From assembly GCF_030815955.1 (NCBI RefSeq), contig NZ_JAUSXK010000001.1, forward strand, positions 2,852,001 to 2,916,000: a stretch of 64,000 nt of DNA. The letters are read 5' to 3'. Below are positions 16,406 to 24,678 of the stretch, in pieces. Below the pieces are notes generated by a model. That model had not been told where the DNA came from, did no database searches, and worked only from the letters and a program-made list of their open reading frames with translations. Numbering within the stretch: the stretch's first letter is position 1; each line of letters starts with the position of its first letter. This DNA comes from Microbacterium murale. Lineage in GTDB: Bacteria; Actinomycetota; Actinomycetes; Actinomycetales; Microbacteriaceae. A program made the position numbers and the translations under genes.

Positions 16406-18265
16406 TCAGCCGCAGCCTTCTGCGGTGAGCTGCTCGCTTACGGTACGCACCATCGGGGTGTGCTGGATGTCGAGCGGACCGTACTCGCCGGCGGCGCCGG
16501 TGAAGGTCGCCTCGACCGTGTGGGTCTGAGCCGGCAGGTTCTCGACGGCGATCTTGACCGCGCCGCGGCCGAGGTGCTGAACCCCGCCGACCTCCACCGG
16601 CTGTCCGTCGACCGTCGCACCCGTGAACGTCGAACCCACCGGCCCGTAGAACACCAGATACGTGGCGACGGTGCCCTTGGTGAAGTAGTTTCCTGGGGCG
16701 ATCGGACGTGGAAGTTCCGGCGCCTGCTCCGGTGTCACGGTGTTCGTCAGCGTCGCCGTCGTGGTGAACGTCGGGCTGTCGGGTGCGGTGCACTGGGTCG
16801 ACGACGCTGCGACATCGAGCTGCATGTAGTAGTCGAGCTTGCTCTGCGTGAAGTCGTTCACATAGACGCCGACCAGCGTGCGCTCCTCGTTGGTACTGGG
16901 CAGCCGGCCCGACAGCTTCGACTCGCCGACGAGCGCGGCTTCAGCCTCTGTGGCGGGGGAATACAGCAGGCGGTTCTCGTCGACCGCGTGGGCGAGGCTG
17001 TCCACAAGTGCCTTGGGATCCGCGCTGCCCGATGTGATGATGTCGAAGATCGATCGTGCGGCCGCGGCGAAGACGGCGTCCTGCTGATACCCCTCGGGGA
17101 ACATCCAGTACACCTCATTCAGTAGCAGCGGCACAGCGTTCTCGCTCGTGAGGGTGATCGGCTCGTCGAGCAACTGCACGGTCTCCCCGTCGATCTCGAA
17201 CGGCTCCGCGGGGATAACGGCGGGACCTGTGGCCTGCAGAAGGTAGCTGAGGGCCACCGGGTCGAACGACACGACGGCATCCACCGGCGTGCCGAAGGCC
17301 TCGGCCCAGTACGCGCGGATGACTTCGACCGACTCGCTGAAGTCGGGGCTCATCGTGGTGTCGGAGATCCAGCGGCCGACCTTGTCGCCGTACAGGGCTT
17401 CCAGTTCGGGGTTCAGCGCGGTGACCGGCTCTGGGCGTCCGTTGGCGAAATCGGCGCTTGACGCCTGCTGGGTGATACTGATCCGGCCCTGGTCGGCGGT
17501 GATCATCACGATCGCGGCCGGGTTACCGCCGGTGCCGCGTGACTCGGCGTTGTTCTGGAAGACCATCAGATAGTTGCGCGGTGCCTCTGCGCCGAGTGCG
17601 GTCGGCAGGATGCCGATGATGTCCTTGGCCGGTCCCAGCAGCGGCTGCATCTCGTCGACCGCATCGGTCAGCTGCGTGAGCGCGCCACCCACCTGGGGGA
17701 TGAGCGCGTCCCGATCGACCGAGTCGAGATCGGTCGCGGCCTTCTCGACGGCATCCGCCGCCTGTGTCACGGCCGCCTGCATGTCGGTGATCGCCGCGAG
17801 GTTGATGGCACCGTCCACCGGGGTGAGCGCCTTGAGGCTCAGGCTCGTCGCCGGCGTCAGGGCGTCGTTGACCAGATCATCGGTGACGACGGCCGCGGTG
17901 CGCACCGCGTGGAGGTTGGGTCCGACGAACGGCACCCACTCGAGGTTCTTCCACATCTCGTCATCGGTCTGCTTCCGAGCATCCGCGGTGAGTGCCGACA
18001 GCGTTGCCGCGGTCGCACTCGCGCCTTCTGAATCGCCGGCGAGGATCTGGTCCTTGGCGGTCGATGCGAGCGGCAGCGCCTGCTCGAGCGAGTCCTTGGC
18101 AGCCATCGCCCGGTCATAGAGACGATTGCCGACGAGAAGACCGACGACGGCGATCACGATCAGCAGCAGAACGATGCCCACTGGAACCCACAGACGGAAG
18201 CTGCGAAGCAGGGGGCGGCGCGGTCGGTCGGCGCGGCGGGCGCGCTCGGCTGCTCTGGTCGTCAT
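16406..18265 (-). CDS. DUF4012 membrane protein
   Basis: 619 residues: a basic N-terminus, one membrane helix at about residues 26-48, then a large outside domain. APRNYLMVFQNNAESRGTGG, about residue 225, is the hallmark of DUF4012, whose genes sit in polysaccharide loci of actinobacteria; the fold is related to LytR-CpsA-Psr-like proteins in some annotations, but catalysis has not been shown to my knowledge. A C-terminal beta-rich part (about 490-600) has one cysteine pair candidate (Cys 496 region and the final ECG). The start is an ATG with TACGAT six bases before it (leaderless). Probably handles glycan at the outer membrane face. Confidence 0.8.
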   Translation of the reverse strand: MTTRAAERARRADRPRRPLLRSFRLWVPVGIVLLLIVIAVVGLLVGNRLYDRAMAAKDSLEQALPLASTAKDQILAGDSEGASATAATLSALTADARKQTDDEMWKNLEWVPFVGPNLHAVRTAAVVTDDLVNDALTPATSLSLKALTPVDGAINLAAITDMQAAVTQAADAVEKAATDLDSVDRDALIPQVGGALTQLTDAVDEMQPLLGPAKDIIGILPTALGAEAPRNYLMVFQNNAESRGTGGNPAAIVMITADQGRISITQQASSADFANGRPEPVTALNPELEALYGDKVGRWISDTTMSPDFSESVEVIRAYWAEAFGTPVDAVVSFDPVALSYLLQATGPAVIPAEPFEIDGETVQLLDEPITLTSENAVPLLLNEVYWMFPEGYQQDAVFAAAARSIFDIITSGSADPKALVDSLAHAVDENRLLYSPATEAEAALVGESKLSGRLPSTNEERTLVGVYVNDFTQSKLDYYMQLDVAASSTQCTAPDSPTFTTTATLTNTVTPEQAPELPRPIAPGNYFTKGTVATYLVFYGPVGSTFTGATVDGQPVEVGGVQHLGRGAVKIAVENLPAQTHTVEATFTGAAGEYGPLDIQHTPMVRTVSEQLTAEGCG

Positions 18266-18271
18266 GAACTC

Positions 18272-18277
18272 ATCGTA
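18272..18277 (-). promoter_or_regulatory. -10 element of a leaderless gene
   Basis: TACGAT on the minus strand, six bases before the ATG at 18265 of the DUF4012 gene. Confidence 0.5.
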
Positions 18278-18310
18278 CGAGCACGAGGCAGGTCGTTCCT
18301 GCGGGAGTGC

Positions 18311-19885
18311 TCAATACGCCCCCCGTCGCTGCAGCACCACGCGCAAGGTCCGCCACAGAATCGCCACATCGCTTGTCAGCGACCGGTTCTCGACGTAGTA
18401 GAGGTCGAGGCGGATGCTGTCATCCCACGACAGATCGGACCGGCCGCTGATCTGCCACAGGCCAGTGATCCCCGGTTTGACGAGCAGCCGCCGCTGCACC
18501 CACTTCTCGTACGTGTCTACCTCGCTCATGAGCGGAGGGCGCGGCCCCACCAGCGACATGTCGCCGCGCAGCACGTTGACCAGTTGAGGCAGCTCATCCA
18601 GGCTGAGCTGCCTGAGCTTCTGCCCGAGACTGGTCACCCGCGGATCGCTGCGCATCTTGAAGAGCACGCCGTTGCCTTCGGATGCGGCGAGCAGATCGGG
18701 CAGGCGCTGCTCGGCATCGGTCACCATCGTGCGGAACTTGAGCATCGTGAAGCGCCGTCCCTCGAGCCCGACCCTGCGTTGACGGAATAGTGCCGGGCCG
18801 CCGTCACGCCGCACCATCACGGCGAGCACCAGGAACAGCGGGCTCAGCGCGACCAGCGCCAGCGAGGAGACGACGACGTCGAACGCGCGCTTGGCCGCGT
18901 ACCGCGAACCGGTGAAGGCCGGGTAGTCGACGTGGATCAGCGAGAGTCCTGCGACAGGCCTGGCATGGATGCGGGGACCGGCGATGTCGGTGAGTGCGGC
19001 GGCGACGATGAGGTCGACATTGCGCGACTGCAGATCCCAGCCGAACTGTCGTAGCTGTGCCGGGCTGATCAGATCGGAACCGCTGTAGACCACGGCATCC
19101 ACGCCGACGAGTTCAGTGCCGGCGATGGCATCCTCAAGGCTGCCGACGACGGGGATGCCCGGCAGCAGCTCCACGCCCGGTCCTCGTTCGGTGAGCGCAC
19201 CGGTGATCACGAGTCCTGAGGTGCTGTCGCGCTGCATCTCCCGAGCGATGTGCAGAGATTTGGCGTGCTCGCCGACGATCACCGCGTGAGAGAGGAATCG
19301 GCCCTCATCGCGCTGGGCGGCCAGCCAGCGCCGCCACAGCCAGCGGCTGCCCACGAGCGCCGTCACGCCTGCGGGCAGAGCCAGTAGCAGGTACGCGCGT
19401 GCGACGTCGATGTGCAGCAGGAAGGCGAAGATCGCCAGCAGGCCGAACACGCGGATGCTGGCATCGACGACTCGGCGGTACTCCGCCCAGCCGCTGCCGA
19501 CGACCTTGGCGTCCCTGGTGTCATACAGACGCAGCCCGCAGATCCACGCGAGCACGAACACCGCAGAGACAGCCGTGTATGCGACGTCGAAACCCGCACC
19601 AGTGACGCCTGGGATGTACAGGTCGGCGTTGCTCTGGCCGAAGCGCAGGGCCTGGGCACCGAACACGACCCCCACGATGATCAGCGAGTCCGTCAGCAGC
19701 AGGCGCCATGCGTAATCACGCTGCCATCTCCCGGCCTGCGCCGCGACGACGGCGCTTTCCGCTGTCGTCGGCACCGCTCGAGTGAGAGGCGGTGCCGCGG
19801 CGATCGCCGTCGGCAATGCCCCAGTTGTGCTTCTGTTCTGCCTCCGCAGTCGCGGCGTCAGAATGGCTTCCCCAGATAATGCCAC
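18311..19885 (-). CDS. Polyprenyl-phosphate sugar-1-phosphate transferase (initiating enzyme)
   Basis: 524 residues. The N-terminal half has four to five membrane helices and a soluble CoA-binding-like domain, as in WbaP/CpsE. The C-terminal catalytic part has KRAFDVVVSSLALVALSP (re-entrant helix), KFRTMVTDAEQ, LRQLSLDELPQLVNVLRGDM and VGPRPPLMSEVDTYEKW, then KPGITGLWQISGRSDLSWDD, all conserved in this family. It moves a sugar-phosphate from a UDP-sugar to undecaprenyl phosphate and starts the repeat unit built by the surrounding glycosyltransferases. GTG 19885 has GGGAGGG three bases upstream; the frame remains open to 19927 without a better site. Shares a divergent promoter region with the HPr-kinase-like gene. 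Confidence 0.88.
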   Translation of the reverse strand: MALSGEAILTPRLRRQNRSTTGALPTAIAAAPPLTRAVPTTAESAVVAAQAGRWQRDYAWRLLLTDSLIIVGVVFGAQALRFGQSNADLYIPGVTGAGFDVAYTAVSAVFVLAWICGLRLYDTRDAKVVGSGWAEYRRVVDASIRVFGLLAIFAFLLHIDVARAYLLLALPAGVTALVGSRWLWRRWLAAQRDEGRFLSHAVIVGEHAKSLHIAREMQRDSTSGLVITGALTERGPGVELLPGIPVVGSLEDAIAGTELVGVDAVVYSGSDLISPAQLRQFGWDLQSRNVDLIVAAALTDIAGPRIHARPVAGLSLIHVDYPAFTGSRYAAKRAFDVVVSSLALVALSPLFLVLAVMVRRDGGPALFRQRRVGLEGRRFTMLKFRTMVTDAEQRLPDLLAASEGNGVLFKMRSDPRVTSLGQKLRQLSLDELPQLVNVLRGDMSLVGPRPPLMSEVDTYEKWVQRRLLVKPGITGLWQISGRSDLSWDDSIRLDLYYVENRSLTSDVAILWRTLRVVLQRRGAY

Positions 19886-20127
19886 AATCCCTCCCCAGAG
19901 AATGCGCGCCCCAGTTGCTCCCGACAACGTCGGAAGCTGCCTCCTGCAGAACAGGAGACGATGTCAGCGTTGCCCCAGCAAACGCCGCTTTCCCCCGGTT
20001 CGCACCGGAGGCCCAGACCCGCAGTCTAGCCCCGGAGCCGGGATTGCGATACCCGCAGATCGCACCCGCCGAAGCAGTGCTCCTGTCTGTAGTACCGTTG
20101 GGCGTGATTCTGGGGGAGGGTGCCGTG
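19886..20127. promoter_or_regulatory. Divergent regulatory region with repeated CCCCAG motifs and small hairpins
   Basis: 242 bases between the sugar-phosphate transferase (minus) and the HPr-kinase-like gene (plus). It contains CCCCAG at about 19892, 19909 and 19975, the same core as in the ribosome-site region of both genes (CTGGGGAGG or CTGGGGGAGG). CCGAC/GTCGG (19921-19933) and CTCCT/AGGAG (19941-19957) are two adjacent small inverted repeats. TACCGT at 20093-20098 is a -10 candidate for the plus-strand gene. No open reading frame of its own was found. Confidence 0.4.
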
Positions 20128-21219
20128 GTGACGAGGTCGACGCTCGCCGTGTCAGCGCTGGGTGCCCGCATCGAGCTGGCGTTCGACGAAGAGGTTCCGG
20201 AGGACGTGGTCGCCCGCATCCGGCGGTCGTGGTCAGGCGCCGCGATCGAACCCGGTTCCGCTGCCGCTGCGTCGGCTGCCGACCCGGCCTCCGATGCGCG
20301 GATCGACGTCGACACGAGCGGTGATGTCGAACGGCGCTTGGAGTCCTTGTCGACCAGAGTGACTCTCGATGCGCTCGCCCACAACCGCGGCCGCCTGATG
20401 ATGCTGCACGCCGCGGGCATCGCGCTCGACGACGGACGCGTGATCGCTTTCGTCGGGCCGTCCGGCCGGGGCAAGACCACCCTCAGCCGCACACTCGCGC
20501 AGCGATTCGGCTACGTGTCGGACGAGACGATCGCCTTCGACCACGAACTCCGTGTGCTGCCGTACCGCAAGCCGCTCTCGGTCGTGCGCGCGGGCGCGCC
20601 GAAGGATCAGGTCGCGCCTGCGGATGCGGGACTGCGTGAACTTCCGGACGCAGAGCTGACACTCGCGGCGATCGTGCTGCTCGACCGTGATCCGAGCGCG
20701 ATCGAGCCCGTGGTCGAGCATCTGCACTTCGCCGATGCCGCGCCGCTGCTCGCCGCGCAGTCCAGCTACCTGCTCGAGTACGACGGGACGGTGTGCGCTC
20801 TCGCCGAGCTCTGCGATCGTGTCGGCGGCGTGCGTCTGCTGCGATATGCGGAGGCTGCCGACGTGCCCGCGATGATCGATCGGCTGCTCGCATCTGAGCC
20901 GGAGCCCGCGCACTGGACGCGGATGCGGATGCATCCGATCGACGCCGATGGGGCGTCGACGACAGCGGACGCCGTCGACTACGGCGACGCCGTGGTGGCG
21001 TTCTCCGACAGCACGCTGCGTGTGCTCGAGGGCATTGCTCCCGCAGTGCTGCGCGCCGCGAACGAGTCCGCTGATTTCGACCGAGTGGTGAGCGCCGTGC
21101 TCGACAGTCACGGTACGCCGCCCAGCGGAGACGCATCCGGGGCGGTGCGCGAAGTTCTCGTGGAGCTCGCCGACGCTGGGCTCGTGTCGGCATCCGTCAT
21201 TCCGGTGCCGCGCTCGTAA
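20128..21219 (+). CDS. HPr-kinase-like P-loop protein
   Basis: 363 residues. VIAFVGPSGRGKTTLSRTLA (about residue 110-130) is a Walker A loop like that of HPr kinase/phosphorylase, followed by VSDETIAFD, the acidic segment of this family. No second HPr-kinase motif (the 203-212-type signature) is evident, so it belongs to the HprK-related group rather than true HprK. Relatives are found with PqqD-like and NTP_transf_5 proteins and one, in lasso-peptide clusters, phosphorylates a C-terminal serine. GTG 20128 follows GGGGGAGGG by seven bases; GTG 20104 would suit a leaderless start. The last 100 residues may be a PqqD-like or winged-helix domain (VREVLVELADAGLVSAS). Confidence 0.7.
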   Translation: MTRSTLAVSALGARIELAFDEEVPEDVVARIRRSWSGAAIEPGSAAAASAADPASDARIDVDTSGDVERRLESLSTRVTLDALAHNRGRLMMLHAAGIALDDGRVIAFVGPSGRGKTTLSRTLAQRFGYVSDETIAFDHELRVLPYRKPLSVVRAGAPKDQVAPADAGLRELPDAELTLAAIVLLDRDPSAIEPVVEHLHFADAAPLLAAQSSYLLEYDGTVCALAELCDRVGGVRLLRYAEAADVPAMIDRLLASEPEPAHWTRMRMHPIDADGASTTADAVDYGDAVVAFSDSTLRVLEGIAPAVLRAANESADFDRVVSAVLDSHGTPPSGDASGAVREVLVELADAGLVSASVIPVPRS

Positions 21220-21241
21220 CACGAGCCACCGCGCCGTGCGG

Positions 21242-21739
21242 TCAGGCCGCCCGATTCCGCTGTTCGCTCACGTCGGGCGGGGGAGTGTCGTGCTCGTACC
21301 GCGCGGTGGAAGCGGGCGTCGTCGCGAGCCGCCCGATGACGCGCACGAAGAGGCAGCCGACGACCGCGCCCGCGGTGTTCGCGACCAGGTCGGAGACCGT
21401 CGAGAAGCGCGTGGGCAGGAAGAGCTGCACGAACTCGATCGCGCCGCTGGTCACCAGACCGAGCAGGGCCAGATGCCAGGTCTTCAGCCGGGACCAACCA
21501 AGGGCGAGCAGCAGTCCGAACGGGATGAACAGCGCGATGTTCGCGAGGAACTCCAGCACCGTGTAGGTGTAAAGGAAAGATATGTCCAGCCGGTGGGCGA
21601 GCGATCGCGCGAGCCGTCCGACGATGCCCGTCACGCGGCTCGCCTGATCACCGGGCAGCCACACGATCAACGCCAGAGCGATCGTGTAGGGGATGAGGAT
21701 GATGCGCGAGATCACCGCGAGCATCGACACTTTGGGCAC
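21242..21739 (-). CDS. VanZ-like membrane protein
   Basis: 165 residues with four predicted helices. VLEFLANIALFIPFGLLLAL and SGAIEFVQLFLPTRFSTVSD are the VanZ family signatures. VanZ itself gives weak teicoplanin resistance; most relatives in actinobacterial polysaccharide loci have no known function. GTG 21739 is chosen because TACGCT lies six bases before it (leaderless), and a longer reading to 21892 would run into the stop region of the esterase gene. The C-terminus is polar and charged. Confidence 0.7.
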   Translation of the reverse strand: MPKVSMLAVISRIILIPYTIALALIVWLPGDQASRVTGIVGRLARSLAHRLDISFLYTYTVLEFLANIALFIPFGLLLALGWSRLKTWHLALLGLVTSGAIEFVQLFLPTRFSTVSDLVANTAGAVVGCLFVRVIGRLATTPASTARYEHDTPPPDVSEQRNRAA

Positions 21740-21745
21740 AGGGAG

Positions 21746-21751
21746 AGCGTA
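21746..21751 (-). promoter_or_regulatory. -10 element of a leaderless gene
   Basis: TACGCT on the minus strand, six bases before the GTG at 21739 (VanZ-like gene). Confidence 0.45.
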
Positions 21752-21797
21752 CCGAGGCGGGCTGTGCGTCGGCTCGGTGTCATCGGGGTCGGCGTGA

Positions 21798-22772
21798 TCA
21801 GATGCGCTCAGCCAGCCAGCGCGTCTGGCGCAACCACTGCTCGGTCTGACCGCTCTCGTGCCCGTTGTACGGGTACACCTCGATCTCGGCATCCGTCGAC
21901 GCCAGTCGGTTGTATGCCGCGAACACGCTGGAGGGCAGCACGATGCCGTCCATCAGCGCGACGGAGAACAGGGCCGGCATGCGAATTCGCCTGGCGAAGT
22001 TCACACCGTCGAAGTACGAGAGGGTGCGGAAGACATCGTCGACCCGATTGCGGTGCACCGCCAGATATCGTTCGATCTCGCGGTACGGATGATCGGGCGT
22101 GCGATCCACCGACCAGCGGAAATGGCAGAGGAACGGCACGTCAGGCATGACCGCGAACACATCGGGGTGCAGCGCCGCGGCCGCCAGCGAGATGCCGCCG
22201 CCCTGGCTGGAGCCCGTGACGCTCACGCGATTGCCATCGACGAAATCGAACTCGCGCACGGTGTCGACCGCCCGCACGGCGTCGGTGAAGACGCGCCGGT
22301 AGTAGTACTCGTCGGGGCGTGAGATGCCCCTGGTCATGAATCCCGTCGACGCGGAATCGGAGCCGTGCGGGTCGGGGGTGTCGCCGCCGCTGCCCCAGTT
22401 CGAGCCCTGGCCGCGCGTGTCCATGAGTACATGCACGTATCCGGCTGCCGCCCACTGCAGCCGCTCGCCGGCGATCCCCCGGCCCCCGCCGTAGCCGATG
22501 AATTCGACGACGGCTGGGCGCGGCGCTGCATCAGCCGCATCGCGAGGACGGGTGACCCAGGCGCGGATCGGTTCTCCGCCGAAACCGCTGAAGATCAGGT
22601 CTTCGATCACGAGCTGGTCTATCGGCGTCTCGGCCGGGGTCAGCGTCGGCGGGCTCGAGAGCGCACGGGCCTCATCGATCGTTCGACGCCAGAATGCGTC
22701 GAAATCGTCAGGCTCCGCCACGTCGGGCCGGAAGGTGCGGAGGTCATCCAGAGGAAGGTCGGTAAGGGCCAC
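21798..22772 (-). CDS. CE7-family acetyl esterase (acetylxylan esterase/cephalosporin deacetylase type)
   Basis: 324 residues, the usual length of CE7. RGQGSNWGSGGDT is the RGQ motif, GSSQGGG (about residue 187) holds the catalytic serine, MDGIVLPS the aspartate and NGHESGQ the histidine. CE7 enzymes are cytoplasmic and remove acetyl groups from xylo- and other oligosaccharides; there is no signal peptide here. GTG 22772 has TACGGT six bases before it, so it is probably leaderless; a reading extended to 23759 only shadows the GH43 gene. A LacI-type palindrome at 22795 lies just upstream and should control it together with the divergent GH43 gene. Confidence 0.88.
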   Translation of the reverse strand: MALTDLPLDDLRTFRPDVAEPDDFDAFWRRTIDEARALSSPPTLTPAETPIDQLVIEDLIFSGFGGEPIRAWVTRPRDAADAAPRPAVVEFIGYGGGRGIAGERLQWAAAGYVHVLMDTRGQGSNWGSGGDTPDPHGSDSASTGFMTRGISRPDEYYYRRVFTDAVRAVDTVREFDFVDGNRVSVTGSSQGGGISLAAAALHPDVFAVMPDVPFLCHFRWSVDRTPDHPYREIERYLAVHRNRVDDVFRTLSYFDGVNFARRIRMPALFSVALMDGIVLPSSVFAAYNRLASTDAEIEVYPYNGHESGQTEQWLRQTRWLAERI

Positions 22773-22778
22773 CGGAAC

Positions 22779-22784
22779 ACCGTA
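22779..22784 (-). promoter_or_regulatory. -10 element of a leaderless gene
   Basis: TACGGT on the minus strand, six bases before the esterase GTG; the LacI-type site at 22795 falls in the spacer and -35 zone. Confidence 0.5.
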
Positions 22785-22794
22785 GCGCACCTCA

Positions 22795-22808
22795 TCGAAA
22801 CGCTTCGC
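22795..22808. promoter_or_regulatory. LacI-type operator
   Basis: TCGAAACGCTTCGC, one of four near-palindromes with the core CGAARCGNTTCG in this locus. It lies upstream of the -10 of the esterase gene. Confidence 0.6.
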
Positions 22809-22848
22809 CGATTGGCCTTGCACCTTCGGCTGATTGGCTCTATCGTGA

Positions 22849-22862
22849 TCGAAGCGTTTCGA
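22849..22862. promoter_or_regulatory. LacI-type operator
   Basis: TCGAAGCGTTTCGA, an almost perfect palindrome 31 bases before the -10 of the GH43 gene. Confidence 0.65.
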
Positions 22863-22892
22863 CGCGATCTCAGTGCCCGAGGTCGCCGCGCG

Positions 22893-22898
22893 TATTCC
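22893..22898 (+). promoter_or_regulatory. -10 element of a leaderless gene
   Basis: TATTCC, six bases before the ATG at 22905 (GH43 gene). Confidence 0.4.
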
Positions 22899-22904
22899 GA
22901 CCCG

Positions 22905-24440
22905 ATGATGAGTGGAGCGACAGTGCCGAACGACCGCCAGCCCGCTGCCCCCACCGCTCTCGTCGATGCCGCTCGGCATCCGATCATCCCGGGCTTCTAC
23001 CCCGATCCCACCATCTGCCGAGTGGGTGATGACCACTACATCGCGCAGTCGTCGTTCGAGTACTCGCCTGGCGTACCGCTGTGGCACAGCAGTGATCTGC
23101 TGGAGTGGCGCCAGGTCGGACACGCACTCGACGGCGATCCGCTCTTCCCGGCCGGGCGTGCCCGAGCCAGCGGTGGCGTGTACGCGCCGACTCTGAGGCA
23201 TCATGACGGCCGCTTCTGGATGATCACGACCGATGTCTCCGGCGATGCCGGTCAGCTGCTCACCACCGCGCCGGCGATCGAAGGCCCGTGGGGGCCCGCG
23301 CTGCTGATCGAAGGCATCCGCGGGATCGACCCCGACATCGCGTGGGACGATCGCGGCAACTGCTACGTCACGTTCAGCTCGAACGATCCGAGGGTCACCG
23401 GGATCGGCCAGGTACGGATCGATCCCGAACGCGGCATCGCTCTGGAGGACCCCCGTCCGATCACACGCGGCACCGGACTGGCGCACCCCGAGGCTCCGCA
23501 CCTCTTCCGACGCGGCGACTGGTGGTACCTGCTCTACGCCGAGGGCGGCACCGAACGCGGCCACTGCGTCAGTGTCGGCCGCTCCGCCTCGCCGACCGGG
23601 CCGTTCGAGCTGTTCGACGGCAACCCGATCTTCACGAGGCGCAGCACGGTGTTCCCGGTGCAGAACGCGGGCCACGGAGACCTTGTCGAGCGCGCTGACG
23701 GCACCTGGGCCATGGTGTATCTCGGTGTCCGCCCGCACGGCGGTACGCCGCTGTATCACGTGAACGGACGCGAGACCTTCCTCGCCGGGGTCGATTGGCA
23801 GGACGACTGGCCGGTCGTCGTCCCTGACCGGTTCCGCATCCCGCCACCGGAGACTGCGTTTACCGACCGCTTCGACCAGCCCGATCTCGATGTGCGCTGG
23901 GTCTCACCCGGCGCGGCGCCGGACGCGATCGCGATTCCCCTGCCAGGTGGCGGCATCGAGATCCGGCCCGATGCGATCACGGATGCAGGGCAGGCGGAGG
24001 CTGCGCCGTCACTGTTGGCGGTGCGCGCCAGGGATCGCACCTGGCGCTTCGAGGCCGATGCCTCCGGTCTCGACGGTGCGGCGCTGCGCGTGCGCATGGA
24101 CGATCGGCACTGGGCGGAACTGCGGCTCGTCGACGGTCATGCCGAGGTGGAGCTGGCCATCGGGCCAGTGCGGCAGGTGCTCGCCATCTCGCAGCCTTTG
24201 GCGGCTCCCGTCACGTTGCGCACCGAGGCAGTGGATGGCACGTTCGGCGGTCCCGATGACCTTGTGTTCTCGGTCGCGGATGCGGCCGGGGAGCAGGAGC
24301 TCGTCCGGATCGATGGACGCTACCTCTCCACGGAGGTCGCGAGCGGATTCGTCGGACGCGTGATTGGTCTGCGCGCCACGATCTCGCCCGTGCGATTCGC
24401 AGAAGTGCGATACGCCCCGACCGCGCACAGCGCCCACTGA
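22905..24440 (+). CDS. GH43-family glycoside hydrolase (beta-xylosidase/arabinofuranosidase type)
   Basis: 511 residues. A five-bladed propeller domain (about 20-310) holds the three acidic residues of GH43: Asp34 in FYPDPT, Asp144 in GIDPDIAWDD and Glu196 in AHPEAPHLF. A C-terminal beta-sandwich (about 330-505) follows, as in two-domain GH43 xylosidases. No signal peptide, so it works inside the cell on imported oligosaccharides. The start at ATG 22905 agrees with a leaderless promoter; GTG 22923 with a weak GGAG is an alternative. It is divergent from the esterase and shares its operators. Xylose or arabinose specificity cannot be decided by eye. Confidence 0.88.
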   Translation: MMSGATVPNDRQPAAPTALVDAARHPIIPGFYPDPTICRVGDDHYIAQSSFEYSPGVPLWHSSDLLEWRQVGHALDGDPLFPAGRARASGGVYAPTLRHHDGRFWMITTDVSGDAGQLLTTAPAIEGPWGPALLIEGIRGIDPDIAWDDRGNCYVTFSSNDPRVTGIGQVRIDPERGIALEDPRPITRGTGLAHPEAPHLFRRGDWWYLLYAEGGTERGHCVSVGRSASPTGPFELFDGNPIFTRRSTVFPVQNAGHGDLVERADGTWAMVYLGVRPHGGTPLYHVNGRETFLAGVDWQDDWPVVVPDRFRIPPPETAFTDRFDQPDLDVRWVSPGAAPDAIAIPLPGGGIEIRPDAITDAGQAEAAPSLLAVRARDRTWRFEADASGLDGAALRVRMDDRHWAELRLVDGHAEVELAIGPVRQVLAISQPLAAPVTLRTEAVDGTFGGPDDLVFSVADAAGEQELVRIDGRYLSTEVASGFVGRVIGLRATISPVRFAEVRYAPTAHSAH

Positions 24441-24473
24441 TCATGGCCGTCGCAGTGAATGCCGAACGGAGGA

Positions 24474-24489
24474 TTGGGAGCGCTCCCAA
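24474..24489. promoter_or_regulatory. CebR-type operator
   Basis: TTGGGAGCGCTCCCAA, a perfect 16-base palindrome containing TGGGAGCGCTCCCA, the consensus of the cello-oligosaccharide regulator CebR of Streptomyces. It lies 29 bases before the -35 of the transporter promoter. No CebR gene is in this window. Confidence 0.75.
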
Positions 24490-24517
24490 CCCGGACCGCC
24501 GCGCCACTGCGACGCAT

Positions 24518-24548
24518 TTGACGGATGGGTGTACGGATGATTTATGCT
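24518..24548 (+). promoter_or_regulatory. Promoter of the sugar ABC transporter operon
   Basis: TTGACG (24518-24523) and TATGCT (24543-24548), separated by 19 bases. An operator follows at once (24550). This is the best vegetative-type promoter in the window. Confidence 0.6.
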
Positions 24549-24549
24549 A

Positions 24550-24563
24550 TCGAAGCGGTTCGA
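24550..24563. promoter_or_regulatory. LacI-type operator at the transcription start
   Basis: TCGAAGCGGTTCGA, one base after the -10 box, covering the probable transcription start, so a bound repressor would block initiation. Confidence 0.65.
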
Positions 24564-24678
24564 TGATTTCTTTTGGAATCCCCGGGACCGCGTCGGAACC
24601 ACGAGGGAGTGAGATGCGACGAAACGACGCCGAGCACGAGGCGGCTCGGACGACTCAGACGCGGCACGCAGGTGCGGC

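Noticed and set aside
14247..21219. A lasso-peptide gene cluster
   Set aside because: PqqD-like, HPr-kinase-like and nucleotidyltransferase genes fit, but there is no asparagine-synthetase-like cyclase, no B2 protease and no short precursor gene in or near the region.
22365..22904. An N-terminal extension of the GH43 gene
   Set aside because: The open frame only mirrors the esterase gene on the other strand, is Arg-rich and contains both operators; the leaderless start at 22905 is better.
22773..23759. A long upstream part of the esterase reading frame
   Set aside because: It shadows the GH43 gene, is unlike CE7 proteins and would make the enzyme twice the usual length.
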